Of a stretch of DNA of 64,000 nt, positions 29,340 to 37,251 are shown piece by piece (the first letter of the stretch is position 1; the number at the start of each line of letters is the position of its first letter). Origin of the DNA: Chitinimonas sp. BJYL2 (lineage in GTDB: Bacteria; Pseudomonadota; Gammaproteobacteria; Burkholderiales; Chitinimonadaceae). Under the pieces are notes generated by a model. The model did no database searches and had not been told where the DNA came from. It was given only the letters and a program-made list of their open reading frames with translations. Where the stretch lies: assembly GCF_027257935.1 (NCBI RefSeq), contig NZ_JANZKW010000001.1, positions 124,001 to 188,000 of the forward strand, read 5' to 3'. Made by a program: the position numbers and the translations under genes.

Positions 29340-30443
29340 ATGGCTATCGATAAACTGCTGACCCCGCTCACCGTAGGCAAGACCCAACTCGCCAACCGCA
29401 TCTGGATGGCCCCGCTGACCCGCTCGCGCGCCGCCCAGCCGGGTAACGTGCCGGCCCAGCTCAACGCCACCTATTACACCCAGCGCGCCAGCGCAGGCCT
29501 GATCGTGACCGAGGCCTCGCAAATCTCCCAGCAAGGTCAGGGCTATGCCTGGACGCCCGGTATCTATACCGATGAGCAGGAAGCCGGCTGGAAACAGGTG
29601 GTAGAACAAGTTCATGCGGCTGGCGGCAAGATCAGCCTGCAGCTGTGGCATGTGGGCCGCATCTCGCACCATCTGCATCAGGTTGATGGCGGTGCACCGG
29701 TCGCCCCATCGGCCATCAAGGCACAGAACAGCAATAGCTTTGTCGTGCTGCCCGATGGCACGCCCGCCAACCAGCCTACCGATACGCCGCGCGCCTTGGC
29801 ACTCGAAGAGCTGCCCGGCATCGTCGCCGACTATGTCGCCAGCGCCCAGCGCGCCATTCGCGCGGGTTTTGACTTTGTCGAGGTGCATGGCGCCAACGGC
29901 TATCTGCTGAACCAGTTCCTTGATACCGGCGCTAACCAGCGTACCGATGCCTACGGCGGCAGCCTGGAAAACCGTGCCCGCCTGCTGCTGGAAGTGGTGG
30001 ATGCGATTGCCGCCCAGATCGGCGCAGACCGCGTGGGCGTGCGCCTGTCACCGCAGGGTGTATTTGGCGACATGCGGGTAGAAGGCAGCGGCGAAACCGC
30101 GCTGTATGTGGCCAAGGCACTGGGCCAGCGCGGCATCGCCTACCTGCATATTGCGGAGCCCGACTGGGCGGGTGGTGTAGCGCTGACGCAGGCGTATCGC
30201 CAGCAACTGCGCAGCGCCTTTGGCGGTGCGCTGGTGTTCTGCGGTGGCTACGATGCCGAACGCGCCGAAGCGCTGCTGGCCTCGGGCGTAGCCGATGCGG
30301 TGGCATTTGGCCGCCCTTTCATCGCCAACCCGGATCTGGTGGCTCGCTACGCCAAGAGCGCCGCACTCAATACGCCAGACGGCAGCACCTTCTATGGTGG
30401 TGCCGAGGTGGGGTACACGGACTACCCCTTCCTGGCTGACTAA
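29340..30443 (+). CDS. nemA: Old Yellow Enzyme-family alkene reductase, NemA-like
   Basis: FMN-dependent ene-reductase of 367 residues, acting on N-ethylmaleimide, nitro-esters and alpha,beta-unsaturated electrophiles. It has LTPLTVGKTQLANRIWMAPLTRSRA, the substrate-binding His/Asn pair in VEVHGANGYLLNQFLD, the YGGSLENRARLLLEV motif, and FGRPFIANPDL near the end. Length and motifs are normal. Its operator links it to the adjacent TetR regulator, giving an electrophile-stress module. AAGGAG precedes the ATG and a strong terminator follows. Confidence 0.93.
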   Translation: MAIDKLLTPLTVGKTQLANRIWMAPLTRSRAAQPGNVPAQLNATYYTQRASAGLIVTEASQISQQGQGYAWTPGIYTDEQEAGWKQVVEQVHAAGGKISLQLWHVGRISHHLHQVDGGAPVAPSAIKAQNSNSFVVLPDGTPANQPTDTPRALALEELPGIVADYVASAQRAIRAGFDFVEVHGANGYLLNQFLDTGANQRTDAYGGSLENRARLLLEVVDAIAAQIGADRVGVRLSPQGVFGDMRVEGSGETALYVAKALGQRGIAYLHIAEPDWAGGVALTQAYRQQLRSAFGGALVFCGGYDAERAEALLASGVADAVAFGRPFIANPDLVARYAKSAALNTPDGSTFYGGAEVGYTDYPFLAD

Positions 30444-30452
30444 GCCAGTACA

Positions 30453-30482
30453 AAAAGGGCGGGTGTGATCACCCGCCCTTTT
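30453..30482. terminator. Bidirectional terminator between OYE and TPR genes
   Basis: A 13-bp perfect stem AAAAGGGCGGGTG (30453-30465) and CACCCGCCCTTTT (30470-30482) has loop TGAT. A/T runs on both sides serve the two convergent genes. Confidence 0.95.
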
Positions 30483-30492
30483 GTTTGCCGGA

Positions 30493-31101
30493 TTAGCTGC
30501 CCAGCTTGTTCAGCAGCGCCGTGATCTCGCCTTGCCGGCCACGATCCGCGCTTTCGCGTCCCGGCCGCGGGGCAGCCTGGCGGGCCTTCAGCAGTAGCTG
30601 GCGGGCCGCCGCCTTATCGCCCTGGTCGGCCAGAAACTCGGCGTAGAAGTAATTGCTGTCGATGCCATCGGGGTTTGCGGCTAAACCACGCTTGAGCAGA
30701 TCGGCCGCTTTCTTGTCGTCGCCAAACGCAATCGGCCAGCCCGGTACCTTGTGGTAGAGCACGCCCAATGAGGTGAGGGCCGATCCATTCAGGGTGCTGG
30801 CATCCTTGGCGATCACCGCCTCGAACGCCGCCTTGGCTTCCTTGGCATACTTGAGCGCACCCAAGCCCCCCTTGGCGCCGGCATAGCTGGAATTGATGAT
30901 GCCCTTCCAGGTCAGCAGCGACAGATCCTGCGGCCCCAACGATTCGGTTTCCTTGACCAGCTGCTCCAGCGCCTTTTCCTTGGCATCGCCATTAGCGGCG
31001 TAGTTGGCCTCAGCCCAGCGGCTTTGCAGCGTGGGCAGATCGATGGCGAACACCGAACCGGACAACAAACCCAGCATCAGCAGGGTAACGAACTTAGGCA
31101 T
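30493..31101 (-). CDS. Exported TPR-like repeat protein, last gene of the 34.6-30.5 kb operon
   Basis: A 202-residue protein with signal peptide (MPKFVTLLMLGLLSGSVFA). Helical repeats of TPR type follow, for example AADLLKRGLAANPDGIDSNYFYAEFLADQGD. The ATG at 31101 overlaps the end of the dehydrogenase gene, with AAGGAG upstream. It resembles the periplasmic TatT-like TPR proteins. Position at the end of a tightly overlapping operon suggests it serves the same pathway, perhaps as a periplasmic scaffold or carrier-binding protein; that is inference. Confidence 0.8.
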   Translation of the reverse strand: MPKFVTLLMLGLLSGSVFAIDLPTLQSRWAEANYAANGDAKEKALEQLVKETESLGPQDLSLLTWKGIINSSYAGAKGGLGALKYAKEAKAAFEAVIAKDASTLNGSALTSLGVLYHKVPGWPIAFGDDKKAADLLKRGLAANPDGIDSNYFYAEFLADQGDKAAARQLLLKARQAAPRPGRESADRGRQGEITALLNKLGS

Positions 31102-31876
31102 GATCCTTCTCCTTGGCATAACGACGAACAATGGCAAGCTGCTTGCCGATGGCACCATCCACGGCACCAGGCAATAGCTGATTGAGACGAAAGAACAGCT
31201 TCTCAGGCCAGCCGATCACGGCTTCACGGTGCCGACAGGCCAGCGTGCGCATCAGTGCATCGGCCACCGTATCGGGCGTATCGACCTGATTGCCGAGCGC
31301 ACTATTGAGCGCCGCGACGCGGGAGCTGTTGAGCGCGGTATCCACCGCGCGCGGGGCCAGATGGATGAAGCGCGGGCCGTCGCGACCCGATTCGCGCGCC
31401 AGCGCCTCGGTAAACACGCGCAAGCCACCTTTGCTGGCGCAATAGCCGGCAAAGCCGGGAAAACCGATGCTGCCGAATACCGAACCCACATTGACCACCG
31501 TGCTGTCCGCACCAAGCACCGGCCACAGCGTGCGGATCAAGCGCATCGGCGCGGCCAGATTGAGCGCCAGCATGGCGTCGAGCTGGGCGTCGGTCTGATC
31601 GGCCAGCAAACCAAAGTGCTGGGTACCGGCGGCGTTGACCAGCAGCTGCACCGGGTAAGGCTGTGCGCGGATGGCGTCGAGCAGCACGGCGGCGGCTTCG
31701 GGATCGCACAGGTCCAGCGGCAGCGCGTGAGCCGGCGATCCAAGCCGGCGCGCCAGGGCGTCCAGCTTGGCGGCATCCCGGGCGACCAGCCACACCACCC
31801 AGCCAGCTTCCGCCAGGCGGGTGGCGATGGCCGCACCGATACCCCCGCTGGCACCGGTCACGATGGCGATTTTCAT
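31094..31876 (-). CDS. Short-chain dehydrogenase/reductase (SDR)
   Basis: A 260-residue Rossmann-fold oxidoreductase. It has TGASGGIGAAIATRLA (TGxxxGIG cofactor motif), NAAGTQHFG, catalytic Ser in VNVGSVFGSIGFPG and Tyr/Lys in YCASKGG. An alanine replaces the second glycine in part of the NAG motif, still within family range. The ATG overlaps the oxidase gene stop (ATGA). It belongs to the five-gene operon and could reduce or oxidise a carbonyl made by the neighbouring ligase and diiron enzyme. Confidence 0.92.
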   Translation of the reverse strand: MKIAIVTGASGGIGAAIATRLAEAGWVVWLVARDAAKLDALARRLGSPAHALPLDLCDPEAAAVLLDAIRAQPYPVQLLVNAAGTQHFGLLADQTDAQLDAMLALNLAAPMRLIRTLWPVLGADSTVVNVGSVFGSIGFPGFAGYCASKGGLRVFTEALARESGRDGPRFIHLAPRAVDTALNSSRVAALNSALGNQVDTPDTVADALMRTLACRHREAVIGWPEKLFFRLNQLLPGAVDGAIGKQLAIVRRYAKEKDHA

Positions 31877-32556
31877 GCCGGCACTCCCACCGCCGCGCTG
31901 GCGGTTTCGCGCTCGGTCAGCGAGCGGAACACATTGCCGTAGAGCACATACATGCGCTTGGCCATGTGCAGCACGGCGTCCTGATCGGCCGGGTCATCGA
32001 GCTGGTTCATCAGCTTTTCAAAAAAGCCGATGTGCGATTGATCGAGCGCGCCGTGCGAGGTGAGGTAGCTCATCGCGCTGGGCGGCAAACCCAGCGTCTG
32101 CTGGATGATCCCAGCCATGGGCGTGGCCAGGTTCACGCTGGTGCCTTCGAGCACCAGCACCATGCCGAAGAAGGCCACCGGGTTGATGCGCGTCACGCTG
32201 TCCCAGGCATAGCTCACCATCAGCTCGGTGCTCATATGCGGTTGGCCGTGACGCACAGCCTCGGCGTCGGCGCCGCAGGCGGCGATGTCGTTGAGTATCC
32301 ATTCGTCGTGGCCTTTTTCCTCGTCGATGTATTCCACCACCGCATCGAACAGCCAGCGCTGATCAGGGCGCAGGCGGCTGCCCACGGCCATCAGCAAGGG
32401 CACGGTGTGTTTGACGTGGTGATAGGCCTCGGTCAGGAACGCCACGTAGCGCGCATGCGGCACAACGGCGCGCTGGCAATCGGCAATCGCCGGGGCCGAC
32501 AGCAGGTAGGCGCGCTCGGCGGCAGTTTCAGCTTGCAGACGCTGGAAAAAACTCAT
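31873..32556 (-). CDS. Heme-oxygenase-like diiron oxidase (HDO/TenA-like fold)
   Basis: A 227-residue helical protein of the iron-containing redox enzyme family. Candidate metal ligands are E80 and H83 (EEKGHDEW), E137 (VLEGTS), and H168, D172 and H175 (HGALDQSH); the H-X3-D-X2-H spacing matches known heme-oxygenase-like diiron oxidases such as CADD. Members of the superfamily perform oxidative decarboxylation, N-oxygenation or C-C cleavage, for example UndA, SznF and BesC. The stop overlaps the SDR start, and the start overlaps the ligase stop. The substrate is likely produced by the adjacent adenylating protein (inference). Confidence 0.85.
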   Translation of the reverse strand: MSFFQRLQAETAAERAYLLSAPAIADCQRAVVPHARYVAFLTEAYHHVKHTVPLLMAVGSRLRPDQRWLFDAVVEYIDEEKGHDEWILNDIAACGADAEAVRHGQPHMSTELMVSYAWDSVTRINPVAFFGMVLVLEGTSVNLATPMAGIIQQTLGLPPSAMSYLTSHGALDQSHIGFFEKLMNQLDDPADQDAVLHMAKRMYVLYGNVFRSLTERETASAAVGVPA

Positions 32557-33980
32557 GGTGCAACTCCTTGCAATAGCGGCAAACGGTTAGCCAGGATGCG
32601 CTCGCGGCACAGACGGCCATTGGGGGTGATTTCGCCTTGGGCAGGGCTGAAAGGGGTATCGATCAGCAACCAGCCATCGAGCCTTGCATACGCAGGTAAC
32701 TGGTCATTGGCGCGGGCCAGCGCGATATTCGCGGCCAAAGGTTCGGTGCAGAAAAACAGTGCGTGCAGGCCGCTGGCTTCGTCGCCATACACAAAGGCCT
32801 GGCGTACACCGGGGATGGCGGTGAACTCGGCCTCTAGCCATTCGGGCGAGACATTGCGACCCATGCCGGTGACGATGGTGTGCTTCTTGCGGCCAAGTAT
32901 CGTCAGATAGCCATCGGCATCGAACTCACCCAGATCGCCCGTGGCAATCAACGCCGGTGACGGGCCGTGGCCCAGATAACCAAGCATGGCGTTACCGGCC
33001 ACCATGACCTCGCCGTCTTCAGCCAGGCTGACCGATACATGCGACAAAGGCTTGCCCACCGAACCCCGGCGTTGCGCACCCGGCCGGTTGAGTGCAACCA
33101 CCGAACCTGCTTCGGACAAGCCATAGCCTTCAAATACGGGCAAACCAAGCTTCTCTGCTTGCTGCAAGGTTGCCCGCGCGGTCTTGCCGCCGCCCACGGC
33201 CAGAAAGCGCCATCGTTTGTTGAGCTGCCCGCTGGCGGTGGCCGCCACCAGCCATTGCAGCGTGCTGGGCAAGAGGATCAGGCTATCAGCGGCCGACTGC
33301 TGCAAAGCAGCAATGAACATGGGCACATCAGGCGGGAACGACTGCATGCCCAGGGCTGCCAACGGTGGCAACTCGATGGTCACGCCGCGCAGCAAAGGCA
33401 GGTACACGCCAGCCAGGTTTTCCAGCAGTACCGCCAGCGGCATGGTGCACAGATGGCGCGCCACCTTGATGGGGCCGATGGCTTCATCGAGCGCGCGCAA
33501 GGTGGCATCGAGCTGGGTGCCCGACAGGCAGACCCCTTTGGGCGTGCCGGTGGTGCCCGAGGTGTAGGTCAGTTTCACCGTACCGGCTGGCAAAGCCGCA
33601 GCGGCTGATGAATCGGGCAAGGGCACGGCATACAGATGCACACCCGGTAGCGGCTGGCCGCGTGGGTCCTGGCTGATCAGCCAGCCTGCGCCACTATCGG
33701 CCAGCACATGCTGACGCTGCGCCTCGCTGAAAAACGGCGCGACCGGCAAGGCCGCGATACCGGCCTGGGCGAGCGCCAGATCCAGCACCACCCAATCCGG
33801 CCCGTTATCGGCCAACCAGGCCACAGGGGCGCGGAGTTTGGCAGCACGGAGCCAATCAGCCAGCAGGCTCACCCGCTGGGCCAGGGCGGCATAGCTCAGA
33901 CTCTCGCTGCCCGCGGCCAGCGCAACGGTGCCGGGCTGCAGGCGTGCATAGCCCTGCAAGGCATTCAGGACTGCTTGCAT
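32553..33980 (-). CDS. AMP-dependent synthetase/ligase family protein
   Basis: ANL-superfamily adenylate-forming protein, 475 residues, somewhat short. The nucleotide motif LTYTSGTTGTPKG, the EGYGLSEAGSV motif and TGDLGEFDADG are present. The C-terminal A10 region reads GEITPNGRLCRERI, with Gly-Arg where fatty-acyl ligases usually have a lysine (TPTLKLKR), so the adenylation half-reaction may be altered. The start at 33980 was chosen because GGAGG lies 7 bases upstream; an ATG 6 bases earlier is too close to it. It overlaps the hemolysin-family gene by 16 bases and the oxidase gene by 4. Confidence 0.88.
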   Translation of the reverse strand: MQAVLNALQGYARLQPGTVALAAGSESLSYAALAQRVSLLADWLRAAKLRAPVAWLADNGPDWVVLDLALAQAGIAALPVAPFFSEAQRQHVLADSGAGWLISQDPRGQPLPGVHLYAVPLPDSSAAAALPAGTVKLTYTSGTTGTPKGVCLSGTQLDATLRALDEAIGPIKVARHLCTMPLAVLLENLAGVYLPLLRGVTIELPPLAALGMQSFPPDVPMFIAALQQSAADSLILLPSTLQWLVAATASGQLNKRWRFLAVGGGKTARATLQQAEKLGLPVFEGYGLSEAGSVVALNRPGAQRRGSVGKPLSHVSVSLAEDGEVMVAGNAMLGYLGHGPSPALIATGDLGEFDADGYLTILGRKKHTIVTGMGRNVSPEWLEAEFTAIPGVRQAFVYGDEASGLHALFFCTEPLAANIALARANDQLPAYARLDGWLLIDTPFSPAQGEITPNGRLCRERILANRLPLLQGVAP

Positions 33981-34603
33981 GGGCATTCCTCCAGCGCATC
34001 TGCATTGGCCGCTGCACCTGCCGGCGGCGTCAGCGCAGCAAGGCCGGCAGCCAGTTCACCCACCATGACCTTGGGATGCAGGGCGTAGTAATCACCCCAG
34101 GCTTCCGGATCGGGAACGCAGTCGGCGCGCGCCTCGGCCAGCGTCGTGAGCGGCAGCCCCATGCGCCGGAACGTGGCACGAACCGGCAGGGTCAGCGTGA
34201 AGGTGACATAGCGGCACGGCGTGCCGGAGAGGTAACGCATCATGGCCAGGATCAGCGTGTGCGTGTGTCCGCCTACGGCGGCCAGATTGCCCAGCTCCAC
34301 AATATCGCCGCGCGATACCGGCCGATGCAGATGCTCGGCTACCGCCTGCTCGACCGGGCTGTCTAGGTAGTGCTCAAGGAAGAGCGGCTCGCGCTGGGCA
34401 AAGCGGAAACCCGCCGTGGCGAGCAACTCGCCGTTGGCAGTACGCAGGGTGAACTGCTCGGGTAGTAGCTTGGCAACACGGGCGTCGTGCACGGCCTGAT
34501 AGCGCGATTGCACGAAGGGCAGGATATCCGGCGTGGACGCAGGCTCGACCTGACAGCCGAGTGTGCCCATACGTAGCAAGGCAGGGTTGGTAAGCAAGCG
34601 CAT
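33965..34603 (-). CDS. Thermostable-hemolysin-family protein (T_hemolysin, delta-VPH-like)
   Basis: A 212-residue soluble protein matching the thermostable hemolysin family named after Vibrio delta-VPH. The segment ending VELGNLAAVGGHTHTLILAMMRYL, with preceding strands, recalls the layout of GNAT-fold autoinducer synthases, where an acidic-plus-aliphatic strand precedes the cofactor loop; this fold link is inference. No signal peptide is present, so secretion as a toxin is doubtful. It is first in the operon. GGAG lies 7 bases before the ATG, and a direct-repeat regulatory site lies upstream. Confidence 0.82.
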   Translation of the reverse strand: MRLLTNPALLRMGTLGCQVEPASTPDILPFVQSRYQAVHDARVAKLLPEQFTLRTANGELLATAGFRFAQREPLFLEHYLDSPVEQAVAEHLHRPVSRGDIVELGNLAAVGGHTHTLILAMMRYLSGTPCRYVTFTLTLPVRATFRRMGLPLTTLAEARADCVPDPEAWGDYYALHPKVMVGELAAGLAALTPPAGAAANADALEECPCKQS

Positions 34604-34646
34604 GACGCATCTCCTTGGTGGATGCTTGTCATGCTGGGGGCGGAAA

Positions 34647-34663
34647 CTTAACGCTATCTTAAA
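34647..34663 (-). promoter_or_regulatory. PmrA/OmpR-type direct-repeat site upstream of hemolysin-family operon
   Basis: On the plus strand CTTAAC-N5-CTTAAA gives two CTTAA units with an 11-base period; on the coding strand this reads TTTAAG-ATAGC-GTTAAG. It fits the PmrA-box pattern (HTTAAD-N5-HTTAAD) with one mismatch. It lies 44 bases before the ATG at 34603. A clear -10 is not visible. Confidence 0.5.
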
Positions 34664-34768
34664 GCCGGACTCAGCCGCCACCCGGTGGCGGCCTGGCATG
34701 CGCGCCGACACGACAGCCGGCCGCGGCCTGCGTATGCTGATGGCTATTCACCCACCTGCGAGCCCGCC

Positions 34769-35098
34769 ATGAAACATTACAAACTCGACCCCAACCAGAT
34801 CCGCCCGCTCGCCACCGGCCACGGCCATTGCGTGGTCAGCGACATGGTTGCCGTGGAAGGCAAACCGGTAGGCTATATGTACCGCGACGAGCCCGAAGAT
34901 GCCGAAGACAGCGGCTGGCGCTTCTTTGCCGGCAATGAGTCCGATGCCTATATCGACAACCCCAAACACTTCAGTCTGCTGGACGTGAACGTGGTGGCCA
35001 ATTTCGACGAAACCATCATTCCGCTGCTGAACTCGCCCGTGGGTGCCGAGTTCGACAAGGAAGAAGGCGGCGATACCTTCTACGACGCCAACGAATAA
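34769..35098 (+). CDS. DUF2185 (Imm33-like) protein
   Basis: A 109-residue soluble acidic protein. The segment GYMYRDEPEDAEDSGWRFFAGNE followed by DVNVVANFDETI is typical of DUF2185, a family also grouped with Imm33 immunity proteins. I see no toxin gene beside it, so a housekeeping or orphan immunity role is open. The ATG at 34769 has a weak ribosome site. It is divergent from the hemolysin-family operon across 165 bases. Confidence 0.82.
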   Translation: MKHYKLDPNQIRPLATGHGHCVVSDMVAVEGKPVGYMYRDEPEDAEDSGWRFFAGNESDAYIDNPKHFSLLDVNVVANFDETIIPLLNSPVGAEFDKEEGGDTFYDANE

Positions 35099-35165
35099 GT
35101 GGCGGGAACCGGCACGGCCGCGACGCGGTCTGTGCCTGCACCTTCCCCGCCTGAAAGCCTGCTCC

Positions 35166-35927
35166 ATGCGCCAACGCCACCACCTGCTTGCCCCCTTGGT
35201 CGTCAGCCTGCTCACTCTGCCCGCCGCACAGGCCGATGGCCTGAGCGATCTCAAGGCCGCACTGAGCCGCCTGCAGGGGCAAACGCCCCTCAAGGCAACG
35301 GTCGATATCAAGACCTGGCGCAAACAGGGCGATGGCAAGGACAGCGACGAGCAGCAAGGTGCCGTGAACCTGGGCATCGAAGACAACGGCCGCGGCCTGC
35401 AGGTAATCTACGGCAAGGAGGTGCTGAGCCGTACCGATGCCGAACAGCAAGCGCGCATCAAGGACAAAAAGGCCAAGACCCCCACACTCACTGCCGTGCG
35501 CGAACTCGACTTTGCCGAACTCAAGGCCATGACTTCCGCCGCGGCCAGCCTGGCCCGGCAGATCGACGACGCGATCTTCAAGGGTGAGACTGCCGACACG
35601 TACAACGGCAAACCCGCCCGCAAGCTCGCCTTCACCTCATCCATCGACAAGCTGCCCGAGCGCGATCGCAAATACATCAAGGAATTCAACAGCCAGCTTG
35701 ATGTATGGATTGCTGCCGACGGTACGCCGCTGGCAACGCGCCGCAGCATGAAGTCATCGGGCCGGGCGTTCGTGGTGGTGAGTTTCGAATCGAACAGCGA
35801 TCTGGAGCGCGTCTACACCGTAGCCGGCGACCGGCTCGTACTGGTGCGCGATGAAGAAAAGGGTAGTTCGTCGGGTGCGGGGGAAAAGCAGGTTTACAAG
35901 ACGAGTATGAGTTTGCAGGTGCTGTAA
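35166..35927 (+). CDS. Exported hypothetical protein, 253 aa
   Basis: Starts MRQRHHLLAPLVVSLL with a signal peptide cleaved near AQADG (about residue 24). The mature part is charged, with alternating strands and helices and no membrane segment; a NSQLDVWIAADGTPLATRR segment suggests a LolA/outer-membrane-type beta fold, but I cannot assign a family. It follows the DUF2185 gene by 67 bases and is probably cotranscribed. The ribosome site is weak. Confidence 0.75.
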   Translation: MRQRHHLLAPLVVSLLTLPAAQADGLSDLKAALSRLQGQTPLKATVDIKTWRKQGDGKDSDEQQGAVNLGIEDNGRGLQVIYGKEVLSRTDAEQQARIKDKKAKTPTLTAVRELDFAELKAMTSAAASLARQIDDAIFKGETADTYNGKPARKLAFTSSIDKLPERDRKYIKEFNSQLDVWIAADGTPLATRRSMKSSGRAFVVVSFESNSDLERVYTVAGDRLVLVRDEEKGSSSGAGEKQVYKTSMSLQVL

Positions 35928-35990
35928 GAGGAACGCTTTGAAGCTCCTCTCCCAGAGGGAGAGGGTTCCCAAGCACCCTGCACCTGCCAA

Positions 35991-37043
35991 TCAATCCCCT
36001 GCCTTGGCCCCACGCCGCCGCAAGCGCGACGCATCCACCACCTGCACCGCCCGCGCCCGCAGTTGCCCGCATCCGCCATCAATATCCTGCCCGGCCGAGT
36101 TGCGCACCTTGGTCAGCACGCCACGGCTATGCAGGTAACGCGTCATGTACACAATGCGCTCACCATCGGGCCGCTGGAATTCATCCGACTCCAGACTGTT
36201 GTAAGGGATCAGGTTCAGCACCGCGAACTTGCCCTTGAACAGGCGCAGGATGCCGTCCATTTCTTCCTGTGTGTCGTTGATGCCACGCAACAGCGTCCAT
36301 TGATACTGGATCGGGTAGCCGGTGCTGCGCGCATAGGCCTCACCCTGTTCCATCAAGTCTTCCGGGTCGATACGCGGTGCGCGTGGCAGCAACTGCTGGC
36401 GTAAATCGGCGCGCGTGCTGTGCAGCGACAAAGCCAGCGCCGGTTTCACCAGCTGCTGCGGCAAGCGCTCGAACACGCGCGGATCGCCCACCGTGGAGAA
36501 CACCAGATTCTTGTGGCCGATATTGCCCTCACGGCCCAGCAGATCAATCGCTTCGAGCACGTTATCGAGGTTATGGGCCGGCTCGCCCATGCCCATGAAC
36601 ACGACTTTCTTCACCGCCCGCAAGCGCCGCGCCAACGCCACCTGCGCCACAATCTCGGCACTGCCTACCTGGCGCAGCAGGCCGCTCTTGCCGGTCTGGC
36701 AGAACACGCAGCCCACGGCGCAACCGACCTGGGTCGATACGCACAAGCCATCACGCGGCAGCAACACGCTTTCCACCATCTGCCCATCGGCCAGTTCCAC
36801 CAGAAGGCGCGACGAGCCATCGGCCGCCGGGTGTTCGGACGCAATGCGTGCCAGCCCCTCGATCTGCGCTGACAGCGCAGGCAAGCCCGTCCGTACGCTC
36901 AGCGGCAGGTAATCTTCGGTCGGCCGGTACTTGGTGCCCGTATCCAGCGGCAAACCGCGCAGCCAGGCGCGGCTGACACGGCCGATATGGCAGGGCTTGG
37001 CGCCAAGGTCGGCGAGAGATTGATGAAAGTCGGCAATACGCAT
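35991..37043 (-). CDS. RlmN/Cfr-family radical SAM RNA methyltransferase-like protein
   Basis: A 350-residue protein with the radical SAM CX3CX2C motif in STQVGCAVGCVFCQTGKSG, FMGMGEPAHNLDNV for SAM binding, and the C-terminal catalytic cysteine region DIDGGCGQL, as in RlmN (m2A2503 of 23S rRNA and A37 of some tRNAs). The N-terminal domain is compact. It is not next to ndk or the usual rlmN neighbours, and several conserved segments are diverged, so it may be a second paralog rather than the canonical rlmN. Confidence 0.85.
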   Translation of the reverse strand: MRIADFHQSLADLGAKPCHIGRVSRAWLRGLPLDTGTKYRPTEDYLPLSVRTGLPALSAQIEGLARIASEHPAADGSSRLLVELADGQMVESVLLPRDGLCVSTQVGCAVGCVFCQTGKSGLLRQVGSAEIVAQVALARRLRAVKKVVFMGMGEPAHNLDNVLEAIDLLGREGNIGHKNLVFSTVGDPRVFERLPQQLVKPALALSLHSTRADLRQQLLPRAPRIDPEDLMEQGEAYARSTGYPIQYQWTLLRGINDTQEEMDGILRLFKGKFAVLNLIPYNSLESDEFQRPDGERIVYMTRYLHSRGVLTKVRNSAGQDIDGGCGQLRARAVQVVDASRLRRRGAKAGD

Positions 37044-37251
37044 GGGGTGCGCATGCTATCACTGCACCGCGCCGTGTTGCGCACGCAAAGATGGGCGGAC
37101 AGGGGCCACACCTGGCCGCAGCGCATGTACTATCTGCCGGCGTGGCCGCAGGGGCGGCGACTTGGCGGGGAGGCGTAGTGTTGGGGTTGAGTGCTGCGTG
37201 CGCGTGGTGGGTAAACGGGATGGTGGCAGCGTGACGCTGAACCGCTACCCC

